From positions 1 to 8,001 of the forward strand of contig JAKAGN010000112.1 of the NCBI GenBank assembly GCA_021815525.1: a DNA stretch of 8,001 nt, given 5' to 3'. Shown here piece after piece: positions 1-6,286 of this stretch (the stretch's first letter is position 1; every line of letters begins with the position of its first letter). The stretch is from Deltaproteobacteria bacterium (lineage in GTDB: Bacteria; Desulfobacterota; Desulfobacteria; Desulfobacterales; Desulfatibacillaceae). Under the pieces are notes generated by a model. It was given only the letters and a program-made list of their open reading frames with translations, was not told the DNA's origin and ran no database searches. The position numbers and the translations under genes were made by a program.

Positions 1-539
1 CCGGACTCGCCGGTTATGAGGACGGGCACCTTGCTCCCGGCGTGAAGCTCCGCTTCCTGGAGCACCCGGATGAGGACCGGCGAGCGGGTCGCTATGGCGG
101 AAAAGGCCTTGGGCAGCTGGGCCGGAACGTTGTCGGCGCTGCGCCCCAAGTTGTAGACCGCCAGGAGCCGCTTGCGTTCCAGGGCGCGGCTCACGGTGAA
201 CACCAGGTCCTCGCGGGTCACCGGCTTCATCAGGTAGTCGTACGCGCCCTTTTTTATGCAGTCCACCGCGATCCGGGTGTCGTTGACGGCCGTCACCATG
301 ATGCACTCGATGTCCGGGCACAGGCCCCGGATGTGGGAAAGAAGCGTCACGCCGTCCATCTCCGGCATGTTGACATCGAGAAGCACCAGATCGACGGCGT
401 TCCCCTCCTCGATGCGCGAAAGGGCCCGGGTGGGGTCGGACTCGACGGCCACGTTCCTGAACCCGGCATGGGCAAGCCCGCGCCTCACGGTGTCCAGAAA
501 ATAGGGCTCGTCATCCACGACCAATATGGAATCGTTCAT
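1..539 (-). CDS. NtrC-type response regulator, C-terminus cut by window edge
   Basis: Reading leftward from the ATG at 539, about 179 residues are visible before the window ends. Residues 1-120 form a canonical receiver: acidic residues in VVDDE near residue 9, phospho-acceptor Asp55 in LLDVNMPE, Thr83 in MVTAVND and Lys105 in YLMKP. After a linker, residues from about 147 match the start of a sigma-54-interacting AAA+ domain (SPVLIRVLQEAEL, then VLITGESG, the first half of Walker A). The ATPase remainder and presumed HTH lie outside the window. It starts 32 bp after the stop of the histidine kinase gene, so the two are almost certainly one operon and this is the likely cognate regulator. Its Shine-Dalgarno sequence is weak, which suggests translational coupling. 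Whether GAFTGA is present, and hence sigma-54 contact, cannot be judged here. Confidence 0.9.
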   Translation of the reverse strand, partial: MNDSILVVDDEPYFLDTVRRGLAHAGFRNVAVESDPTRALSRIEEGNAVDLVLLDVNMPEMDGVTLLSHIRGLCPDIECIMVTAVNDTRIAVDCIKKGAYDYLMKPVTREDLVFTVSRALERKRLLAVYNLGRSADNVPAQLPKAFSAIATRSPVLIRVLQEAELHAGSKVPVLITGES

Positions 540-571
540 GCTTCGTCACATTCCGTCTCTTGAGGCCGATC

Positions 572-3064
572 TCAACCCATCAAGGGATAGGCGGCCTTCG
601 ATCGCACCATGACCGGCAGGCTTATCGTGAACCTGCTCCCGAGGCCCGGGCTGCTTTCCACCTCGATTACGCCGCCCAGGCCCTCGATGAGGTTCTTGGT
701 TATGTAGAGCCCCAGGCCCGTCCCCTCCCCGGTGGAACGGCTGGTGAAAAATGGCTGAAATAGCTTCTTGCGGGTTTCCGCGTCCATGCCGCAGCCGTTG
801 TCCCTGACCTCGATGTGGAGGTAATCCTGCCCGGTCCCCTTGACCGAGGCCGCGATCTCCACCCGGGAGTCGGCCTTGTCGGCGGCGCTTCCGGCGTTTA
901 GGAGCAGGTTGATCAGTATCTGCTCCACCACCATTGGGTTCGTGTAAACGAGGGGGAGATTCTCCTGGACGCTTAGGCTCACTATGCGGACCTTCTTCGC
1001 CACCTCGTTCCGGACCATGCCGATGCCCTTCTCGATGACGGCGGCCGGCTCGAACCAGGTTTTTTCCTCCACGGAGTCCATCTTCACGAAGCTCTTGAGC
1101 TTCTTCACGATGCCGTTGATGCGGTCGGAGCCGTGCTCGATGTTCTCCAGGAGGCGGAAAAGGTCCTCCCGGAACTCCTCGTAGCTCATGCCGAAAAGCT
1201 CCACGTCGCGCCTTCCGGCGAACCGCTCGTCCGCCATCGGAATCAACGCGCGCACGTAGTCCTTCATGATGGGGACATTGAACGTTATGAAGTTGTTGGG
1301 ATTGTTGATCTCGTGGGCGATGCCGGAGACCAGGAGCCCCAGCGTGGCCAGCTTCTCGCTCTGGATCAGCTGGCGCTGGAGCAGGCGCTCCTCGGTGATG
1401 TCGCTGATCCGCACGATGAAGCGCCCGGAGTTTGGCATATCCCCGGACACCGGATAGATCACCACCTTTTCCAGCCGGTCCGCGTCGAAGGGGCTCTTGC
1501 GCTCGAAGCGGTAGGACGTGCCCTCGGCAAGGGCCGTGGCGATGCTGCACCCAAGGCAGGGGCTTTCGCTTCCCCTGAAGGCCAGGTGGCAGGGCCGTCC
1601 CACGGCCGACGCTTGGCTCACCTGGTAGTAGGCCGCGGCGGACCGGTTGAGCATGTGGATGGTCAAATCCCTCGAAAACAAGAAGAGCGGCTCCGGAATA
1701 CCGTCGAAGAGGGTCTGGAGCATGGCCTTGCTGTGGCGGACGCGCGCCTCGCTGCGGCGGCGCTCCATTTCCGCCGCGGCCCGTATCCCGAAAATCCGCA
1801 GTATGGACTCCACGAAACCGGCGTCGGAGAAGGCCTTCCCGTCCATGGCCAGCACGATTCCAAGGGGAGCGCCCGTGGAATCGAAAAGGGGGATGCCTCC
1901 GTAGCTTTCCACGCCCATTTCGGAAAGCATGGCGTCCCCGGGAAAGAGCCCGGCCGCCCCTTCGGGATAAATGCACAGGGAAAGGCCCACCACGTTGGCG
2001 CAGGGCGTGCCGGAAAGGTCATACTCGAAATTGGGCGCCGGCCCGCCGCGGGCGTGGACGGCTATGGTGCGCACCCTATCGGAGCCTTGATCCGCGACCT
2101 CGCCGATGATGACGTAATCCGCCTTAAGTATCTCCGCCATGTTCCGGGCCAGGACCCGGAATATCTCGTCCCCCGGGGAGGGCGAGACGGTGTGGGCGAT
2201 CTGCATGAGAACGCCCTCCATGCGCCTGCGCTCCTCGATCTCCCGGGCGAGCCTTATATTTGCCTCCATAAGCTCCGAGGTGCGGGCGCAAACACGCTGC
2301 TCCATCTCCGTGACGTCGGCGGCGTAATGGAGGACCAGGTCCTCCCCCTCCACGGGCGCCCAGTGAAAGTCGAACATCATGTCGCCGCACTTGACGGCCT
2401 TCTCCACATGGGCGCAGCCCCTTTCGAGGGTCTCCTCCAGACGGCAGAAAGAGCAGCGTATGGCGCCGGGCGGGCTGTCCGGCCCCAGGGCCGCAAGGCT
2501 GCGCTTGACGTCCTCCGGGAGGAAGCGGCTCCCGTTGAGGGTTCGCCAGCAGGGGGCGCCAAGCTCCGCGCCCATGCGGAGGGCGGCCTTGTTGGCCGCA
2601 AGGATGACGCGGTCCTTCCCCACCAGGACGGCCGGATGGGGCAGGCTGTCCAAAAGCAGCGTGTTGAGCCGCAGGCTCTTTTCGAGGGCGCGCTCCCGCT
2701 CCAGGATGGAAAGGGCCGTTTCCAGGGCGCAGGCCACGCCGGCGTCGTCGGCGGGCTTCACGAGAAAGGCCGGGGGTTTCTTGAGGCGCAAGGCCTCGCA
2801 GGGGTTGGTGAGCCCGTCCCTTTCCATGAGGACCGGCACGGCCCCGGTTTCCCGCTCCAGGGCTTCGAGGGCCGCCGCGCCGCCCTCCTCCCGCGAAAGG
2901 GAGACATCCCAGAAAATCACGTCCGCCGCGCCCCGGCCCCAGGCCTCCCTGGCCTGCCCGGCGGATGCCGCCCGGGAAGCCACCTCGTGCCCCATGCCTG
3001 TGAGCGAAGCGGCAAGGCGCGCGGCGAACTCGGGGTCGGGGTCGGCTATGAGAATCCTGGCCAT
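572..3064 (-). CDS. Soluble multi-sensor histidine kinase (receiver-like, PAS, GAF, PAS, HisKA, HATPase)
   Basis: About 830 residues. I chose the ATG at 3064 (MARILIADPDPEF): it has a GGGAG ten bases upstream and begins directly at receiver strand 1. A longer frame exists only from a TTG at 3157. Domains: a receiver-like module at 1-120 (Asp53, Lys103); PAS at ~135-260 with Cys172, 204, 207, 217 and 226; a coiled linker; GAF at ~281-434; PAS at ~443-559 with Cys492, 503 and 506; DHp with phospho-His584 in GIAHEINNPNNF; ATPase with N-box Asn723, DNGCGMD from Asp755, LFQPFFTS and GTGLGL at 781-786. No signal peptide or transmembrane stretch is visible, so it should be cytosolic and sense an internal cue. 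The catalytic motifs look intact, so it should autophosphorylate. The likely partner is the NtrC-type regulator encoded directly behind it. The ligands of the PAS and GAF modules are unknown. The N-terminal receiver is degenerate. Confidence 0.93.
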   Translation of the reverse strand: MARILIADPDPEFAARLAASLTGMGHEVASRAASAGQAREAWGRGAADVIFWDVSLSREEGGAAALEALERETGAVPVLMERDGLTNPCEALRLKKPPAFLVKPADDAGVACALETALSILERERALEKSLRLNTLLLDSLPHPAVLVGKDRVILAANKAALRMGAELGAPCWRTLNGSRFLPEDVKRSLAALGPDSPPGAIRCSFCRLEETLERGCAHVEKAVKCGDMMFDFHWAPVEGEDLVLHYAADVTEMEQRVCARTSELMEANIRLAREIEERRRMEGVLMQIAHTVSPSPGDEIFRVLARNMAEILKADYVIIGEVADQGSDRVRTIAVHARGGPAPNFEYDLSGTPCANVVGLSLCIYPEGAAGLFPGDAMLSEMGVESYGGIPLFDSTGAPLGIVLAMDGKAFSDAGFVESILRIFGIRAAAEMERRRSEARVRHSKAMLQTLFDGIPEPLFLFSRDLTIHMLNRSAAAYYQVSQASAVGRPCHLAFRGSESPCLGCSIATALAEGTSYRFERKSPFDADRLEKVVIYPVSGDMPNSGRFIVRISDITEERLLQRQLIQSEKLATLGLLVSGIAHEINNPNNFITFNVPIMKDYVRALIPMADERFAGRRDVELFGMSYEEFREDLFRLLENIEHGSDRINGIVKKLKSFVKMDSVEEKTWFEPAAVIEKGIGMVRNEVAKKVRIVSLSVQENLPLVYTNPMVVEQILINLLLNAGSAADKADSRVEIAASVKGTGQDYLHIEVRDNGCGMDAETRKKLFQPFFTSRSTGEGTGLGLYITKNLIEGLGGVIEVESSPGLGSRFTISLPVMVRSKAAYPLMG

Positions 3065-3367
3065 TCGGGTTTTGCTCCCATGTCCGAAACAGAACCTGCG
3101 GCCCAAAGCCAAAAGGCCTGAAGGTCCAAAAAATATGGATTTTTCAGTATGATGCAATAAATTCCGATTCTGAATTATTCTTCACCATACAATAAGACTC
3201 TTTTTTCCCGCAATACGCATTTTTCGGGCCTTCTCCATCTTCTTGCCGTATGGACCGGCGGCTGATATAGTGAATAAAGGCGTCTGTGGCAGGATTCTTG
3301 CTACTTTCCGGCCCAAGACGGCATTTAAAGCGCGGGGCGGCGATCAGCCGATGGGGGGATCAGCGGA
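3065..3367. promoter_or_regulatory. Divergent intergenic region between the kinase operon and the REC-Hpt operon
   Basis: This ~300 bp gene-free stretch separates two divergent operons. The part at about 3120-3240 is clearly more AT-rich than the flanking genes, as expected for promoter DNA. The rightward promoter is the sigma-54-like element at 3287-3302. An imperfect dyad with arms AATTC and GAATT at 3160-3176 lies about 130 bp upstream of that promoter, a typical enhancer distance, but its symmetry is weak. For the leftward kinase operon I see only poor sigma-70 matches, for example TTGCGG, 18 bp, then TATGGT, so its promoter is unassigned. The leader before 3368 holds a direct repeat GATCAGC (3342-3348 and 3358-3364). 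It also has a possible six-codon leader ORF from the ATG at 3351 whose stop overlaps the next start codon. Confidence 0.6.
3287..3302 (+). promoter_or_regulatory. Sigma-54 (-24/-12) promoter for the REC-Hpt / HD-GYP / lipoprotein operon
   Basis: The sequence TGGCAGGATTCTTGCT has GG and GC elements at the spacing required for RpoN. It matches the consensus TGGCACG-N4-TTGCW at every defined position except one (C to G in the -24 block). Transcription would start near 3313, leaving a leader of about 55 nt before the ATG at 3368. Sigma-54 promoters need an enhancer-binding activator, and an NtrC-type regulator sits in the divergent operon next to it. Confidence 0.72.
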
Positions 3368-4147
3368 ATGAAAGGGGCCGCCCGGGACGCAATGGATAAG
3401 AAACGCATCCTCCTTGCCGACGACAACGAGACAAGCCGCGCCCTTACCCGGGAGATACTGGAATCCGCGGGTTACGCCGTGGATACCGCGGAAAACGGCC
3501 TCGAGGCGGTGGAGGCCCTCCGGGGGCGCGCCTACGCCTGCGTCCTCATGGACGCGGAAATGCCGGTCATGGGGGGCCTCGATGCCACCCGCGCCATCCG
3601 CCGGCGCGAGTCCGCCGCGGCCCAGGGCCGCACCCCCGTCATATGCATCACGGCCCACCCGGAAACCGAGTTCGGGGACAAGGCCCGGGAGGCCGGCATG
3701 GACGAGTGCGCGGCCAAGCCCCTGGATTTCGGGCTCTTGCTGGCCCGGCTTGACGAGTGGACGAAAAAGCGCGCCGCGCCCCTTCCCGAAAAGGCCGCGG
3801 AGGAGGAGACCGTGAACGTTGCGCGCGCCCTTGGCGCCTTCGGCGGGGACCGCGGCCTCGTCCTCAAGCTTGTATCGGGCCTTCTGGAAACGTCCGCCGC
3901 CAAGACGCTCGTCATCAGGCGGGCCATTGCCGCTGGCGACCGGGAAACCGTGGCGCGCGAGGCCCACTACATACGCGGCGGGGCCGCGACGCTCGCGGCC
4001 ATGCCCCTGGCCCGCGCGGCCGGTGCGCTTGAAAAGGCGGCCGGCGGCGGAGACGAGCCGGCGCGCCTTGCCCTGCTGTGCGGGGCCCTCGAAACCGAGC
4101 TTGACCGGCTAAGGGCCCGCGCGGAAAACTCCATTTTCGGTTCGTGA
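3368..4147 (+). CDS. Receiver-Hpt phosphorelay protein
   Basis: 259 residues from the ATG at 3368, which has a GGGGGGA eight bases upstream. An in-frame ATG at 3392 (MDKKRILLADDN) would start exactly at receiver strand 1 and is an equally reasonable start. Using the longer start, the receiver covers ~11-130: acidic pair Asp18/Asp19, phospho-acceptor Asp62 in VLMDAEMPVMGG, Thr95 and Lys117. After an Ala/Glu-rich linker, residues ~148-250 form a histidine phosphotransfer (Hpt) helix bundle with His200 in AHYIRGGAATLAA, which fits the family pattern AHxLKGxxxxLGA. There is no kinase or output domain, so it should relay phosphate between receivers rather than signal alone. It is the first gene of the plus-strand operon behind a sigma-54 promoter. 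Its stop codon overlaps the ribosome binding site of the HD-GYP gene, so the two are probably made together. Direction of transfer and partners are not shown by the sequence. Confidence 0.92.
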   Translation: MKGAARDAMDKKRILLADDNETSRALTREILESAGYAVDTAENGLEAVEALRGRAYACVLMDAEMPVMGGLDATRAIRRRESAAAQGRTPVICITAHPETEFGDKAREAGMDECAAKPLDFGLLLARLDEWTKKRAAPLPEKAAEEETVNVARALGAFGGDRGLVLKLVSGLLETSAAKTLVIRRAIAAGDRETVAREAHYIRGGAATLAAMPLARAAGALEKAAGGGDEPARLALLCGALETELDRLRARAENSIFGS

Positions 4148-4149
4148 GG
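4145..4149 (+). promoter_or_regulatory. Ribosome binding site overlapping the upstream stop codon
   Basis: TGAGG lies six bases before the ATG at 4156 and contains the TGA stop of the REC-Hpt gene (4145-4147). This decides the start of the HD-GYP gene. The longer GTG start at 4144 has no Shine-Dalgarno sequence in front of it. The overlap suggests translational coupling of the two proteins. Confidence 0.65.
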
Positions 4150-4155
4150 CTTGCG

Positions 4156-5400
4156 ATGACGGACGCCTTCGGAAACGATCCCCTGGCGAGCATGAAGCAG
4201 GAGCTTTTGCAGTTTGCGGCCGCCGAGAAGGAGCCCAGCCAGGCGCGGCTCCGCCAGATTTTCCTCGAGGAGCTGGGAAGCCTGCCGGACGCCGGGATCG
4301 TGGAACGCTTCGAGAAGGAGCTTTTAAGGCGCCGCTCCAAGGCCGCGCCCGCCAGGAAGAGCGCCCCGGCCGCGGCCCTCAAGGTGCTCATAGCCGACGA
4401 CGAGCCCATAAGCCGCACCCGTCTGGAAAAGGCCTTGACAAGGATGGGCCACCAGGTGGTCCTGGCCGAGGACGGGCGCAAGGCCTGGGAAATCTGGAAA
4501 AAAACCCGCATCCGCATGGTGGTGACCGACTGGATGATGCCCGGGATGGACGGCCTCGCCCTGTGCCGGGCCATCCGCGAGGCCGAGGGGAGCCGCTACA
4601 CCTACCTCGTCCTGGTGACCGTGCGGAACGACCCCGAGGACATACTGGCCGGCCGCAAGGCCGGGGCCGACGAGTTCCTCGCCAAGCCCTTCTCCGACGA
4701 CGAGCTTTTCGTGAGGCTGGCCGCGGGCGCGCGGATACTTTCCATCCAGGCCCGGGAGGGCGTCATCTTCTCCATGGCCAAGCTGGTGGAGTCCAGGGAC
4801 CCCGACACCGGCAACCACCTGGAACGCATCCGCTTCTACGCCCTTACCCTGACCGGGGCGCTGGCCGCCCTCCCCTCCCCCCCGCCCGAGATCGACCAGC
4901 TCTTCACCGAAAACATCTACCTCACGAGCGTCCTCCACGACGTGGGGAAGGTCCACGTGCCCGAAAGCATACTCCTTAAGCCCGGAAGGCTTTCGGACGC
5001 GGAGTTTTCCCTCGTGACCCGCCACGCGCGCGCGGGCTTCGACGCCCTCGCCGACGCCGCGGCCTGGGATCCCAACGCGGACTACCTCAAGATGGCCGCC
5101 GACATCGCCCTCACCCACCACGAAAAATGGGACGGCAGCGGCTACCCCGCGGGCCTTGCCGGAAACGCGATCCCGCTTGCGGGACGCATCGTGGCCCTGT
5201 GCGACGTCTACGACGCGCTCGTGAGCCGGCGGCCCCACAAGGAGCCGTACTCCCACGAAACCGCGCGCACCTTCATCCTCGAGCAGGGCGGCAAGCACTT
5301 CGATCCCATGATGGTGGACGCCTTTCTAAGCTGCGAGGAAAAGTTCCTCAACATCCATAAGATGTTTCAGCCGAGACCCGGCGCGGAAGAATCAGTATGA
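4156..5400 (+). CDS. Response regulator with HD-GYP cyclic-di-GMP phosphodiesterase output
   Basis: 414 residues from the ATG at 4156. Residues 1-~72 are a charged, predicted helical segment I do not recognise, ending in a Lys/Ala/Pro linker. Residues ~75-195 are a complete receiver: Asp81/Asp82, phospho-acceptor Asp125 in VVTDWMMPGMDG, Thr155 and Lys177. Residues ~200-400 are an HD-GYP domain: DPDTGNHLERI with His221, HDVGK with His261/Asp262, a further His290, HHEKWDGSGYP at 321-331 and DVYDAL from Asp350. All metal-ligand and GYP signature residues I can check are present, so it should be an active enzyme hydrolysing c-di-GMP in the cytoplasm, gated by receiver phosphorylation. The upstream receiver-Hpt protein is a natural phosphodonor. 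By family knowledge the output would be lower c-di-GMP, affecting motility, biofilm or adhesion; the specific process here is unknown. Confidence 0.94.
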   Translation: MTDAFGNDPLASMKQELLQFAAAEKEPSQARLRQIFLEELGSLPDAGIVERFEKELLRRRSKAAPARKSAPAAALKVLIADDEPISRTRLEKALTRMGHQVVLAEDGRKAWEIWKKTRIRMVVTDWMMPGMDGLALCRAIREAEGSRYTYLVLVTVRNDPEDILAGRKAGADEFLAKPFSDDELFVRLAAGARILSIQAREGVIFSMAKLVESRDPDTGNHLERIRFYALTLTGALAALPSPPPEIDQLFTENIYLTSVLHDVGKVHVPESILLKPGRLSDAEFSLVTRHARAGFDALADAAAWDPNADYLKMAADIALTHHEKWDGSGYPAGLAGNAIPLAGRIVALCDVYDALVSRRPHKEPYSHETARTFILEQGGKHFDPMMVDAFLSCEEKFLNIHKMFQPRPGAEESV

Positions 5401-5424
5401 ACGGCCGCCTTCGGCAACCCAGAC

Positions 5425-5431
5425 AAGGAGG
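5425..5431 (+). promoter_or_regulatory. Strong ribosome binding site of the lipoprotein gene
   Basis: AAGGAGG lies four bases before the ATG at 5436. It is the best Shine-Dalgarno match in the window. It selects this start over the in-frame ATG at 5397, which would add 13 residues before the signal peptide. Confidence 0.75.
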
Positions 5432-5435
5432 GAGC

Positions 5436-5960
5436 ATGAACATAAAAAAAGCCTTACACTTCGCCCTGTTCCTCGCGTGCGCCTTTATTTTCGGCTGCGA
5501 GCCCATTCGCAGCGTCGAGATCAAGGCAGGAACGCCGCCGCCCAGGAGGGACGAGCCCCAGGTGGAGCGCAAAGCCCCCCCTGGCCCGCCGCCCCACGCG
5601 CCGGCCTACGGGCGCCGCGCCCAGCACCGCTACCGCTACTACCCCGACTCCGAGGTCTATTACGACGACGACCGGAGGGTCTACTTCTACCTCTCGGGCG
5701 GCTCCTGGCGCGTCTCGGCGAATCTGCCCGGCGACATCTCGGTCCGCTTGGGGACCCGCTCCGTCGAGATAGACATGGACTCCGACAAGCCCTACACCGA
5801 GCACGGAAGCCACAAGGCCAAGTACCCGCCGGGCCAGCTCAAGAAACGCGGCGACCACGTCCCGCCCGGCCAGGCCAAGAAGCACGGCGGCGACGACGAC
5901 GATGACCACGGAAAAGGCCACGGAAAAGGCCACGACAAGGGCGACCGGGACGACGATTGA
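5436..5960 (+). CDS. Small putative lipoprotein with Asp/His/Gly/Lys-rich C-terminal tail
   Basis: 174 residues from the ATG at 5436. The N-terminus has Lys4/Lys5, a hydrophobic stretch (ALHFALFLACAFIF) and Cys21 in IFGC. This fits a lipoprotein signal peptide, although Phe at -2 makes the lipobox imperfect. A Pro-rich linker (~32-58) follows. Then comes a compact aromatic core at ~67-130 (RYYPDSEVYYDD, VYFYLSGGSWRV, VEIDMDSDKPY), which recalls small conserved hypothetical envelope proteins of proteobacteria. Next are two PPGQxKK repeats (131-137 and 143-149), and the protein ends in a low-complexity tail of Asp, His, Gly and Lys (151-174). Such tails can bind divalent metals, but this is not shown. 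It starts 35 bp after the HD-GYP gene, so it shares the operon, and it is followed by a strong terminator. Function is unknown. It could be an envelope partner of the signalling output. Confidence 0.82.
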   Translation: MNIKKALHFALFLACAFIFGCEPIRSVEIKAGTPPPRRDEPQVERKAPPGPPPHAPAYGRRAQHRYRYYPDSEVYYDDDRRVYFYLSGGSWRVSANLPGDISVRLGTRSVEIDMDSDKPYTEHGSHKAKYPPGQLKKRGDHVPPGQAKKHGGDDDDDHGKGHGKGHDKGDRDDD

Positions 5961-5995
5961 CGACCGGGCCCCCCTCCCTTTCCTAAAAGATAAAA

Positions 5996-6095
5996 GCGCC
6001 TCCGGCGGCCGGGGAGGCTACGCCCCCCCGGACCCCCGATAATGGCTCCGCATGTGCTGCGCACATGCGGAGCAGTTTTTTTGAGGGCTTCGCAT
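5996..6095 (+). repeat. Composite double-hairpin terminator repeat, copy A
   Basis: The element begins GCGCCTCCGGCGGCCGGGG and runs through a GC hairpin (GGCCGGGG pairing with CCCCGGaCC), then GGACCCCCGATA, a second hairpin (6045-6073), a T-run and GAGGGCTTCGCAT. The same blocks in the same order, with different hairpin sequences, recur inverted as copy B at 6390-6491. Copy A lies directly behind the plus-strand operon, 35 bp after the lipoprotein stop. Confidence 0.8.
6045..6082 (+). terminator. Rho-independent terminator of the plus-strand operon
   Basis: A perfect 13 bp stem (GCTCCGCATGTGC at 6045-6057 against GCACATGCGGAGC at 6061-6073) closes a three-base TGC loop. Two bases later come seven Ts (6076-6082). 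This is a textbook intrinsic terminator for rightward transcription and forms the second hairpin of repeat copy A. Confidence 0.92.
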
Positions 6096-6205
6096 CTTTC
6101 CGCCCGACTCCTGAAAGCTTGGGCCAAACGGCCTGCGTGCAAAGCTGGTAAGGGCCTGATGCTCTATGGTGAGGTAAAAAGATGTAATTTATGGATGTTG
6201 GAAGC

Positions 6206-6235
6206 GTTCAAAATTTGAACGTTCAAAAATTGAAC
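6206..6235. promoter_or_regulatory. Tandem pair of 15 bp palindromes (sites 1 and 2)
   Basis: GTTCAAAATTTGAAC (6206-6220, perfect symmetry) abuts GTTCAAAAATTGAAC (6221-6235, six of seven base pairs symmetric). With GGAAGC to the left and GCTTCC to the right they form a 42 bp dyad at 6200-6241. The shape suits a dimeric DNA-binding protein. The best candidate is the NtrC-type regulator encoded at 6509-7870, because the same motif lies in front of its start codon. Confidence 0.72.
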
Positions 6236-6271
6236 GCTTCCGCGACCGCAGGAGACCAAAAGGGCCGAAGC

Positions 6272-6286
6272 GTTCATTTTTTGAAC
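6272..6286. promoter_or_regulatory. 15 bp palindrome (site 3)
   Basis: GTTCATTTTTTGAAC has the same GTTCA/TGAAC arms, with mismatches only in the centre. It shares the flanking GAAGC on its left with site 1. Its centre is 51 bp from that of site 2, close to five helical turns. Its right arm overlaps a possible -35 element (TTGAAC). Confidence 0.65.

Noticed and set aside
546..1976. A 476-codon minus-strand frame overlapping the kinase gene
   Set aside because: Same strand, shifted frame. Its Arg/Pro/Gly-rich translation is typical of an out-of-frame shadow, and the kinase frame holds all the motifs.
1133..3121. A 662-codon plus-strand open frame opposite the histidine kinase
   Set aside because: It lies antisense to a gene with unmistakable kinase motifs. 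GC-rich coding DNA often leaves the opposite strand open, and the translation shows no recognisable domain.
3065..3157. An N-terminal extension of the kinase by 31 residues
   Set aside because: It would need a TTG start with no Shine-Dalgarno sequence and would place an unrelated segment before the receiver. The ATG at 3064 has a GGGAG at suitable spacing.
3351..3371. A six-codon leader ORF (MGGSAE) overlapping the REC-Hpt start
   Set aside because: The stop-start overlap is real, but the peptide is tiny and has only a weak ribosome binding site, so I did not list it as a gene.
4324..5298. A 324-codon minus-strand frame opposite the HD-GYP gene
   Set aside because: Shadow of a gene with intact receiver and HD-GYP signatures, with no domain or ribosome binding site of its own.
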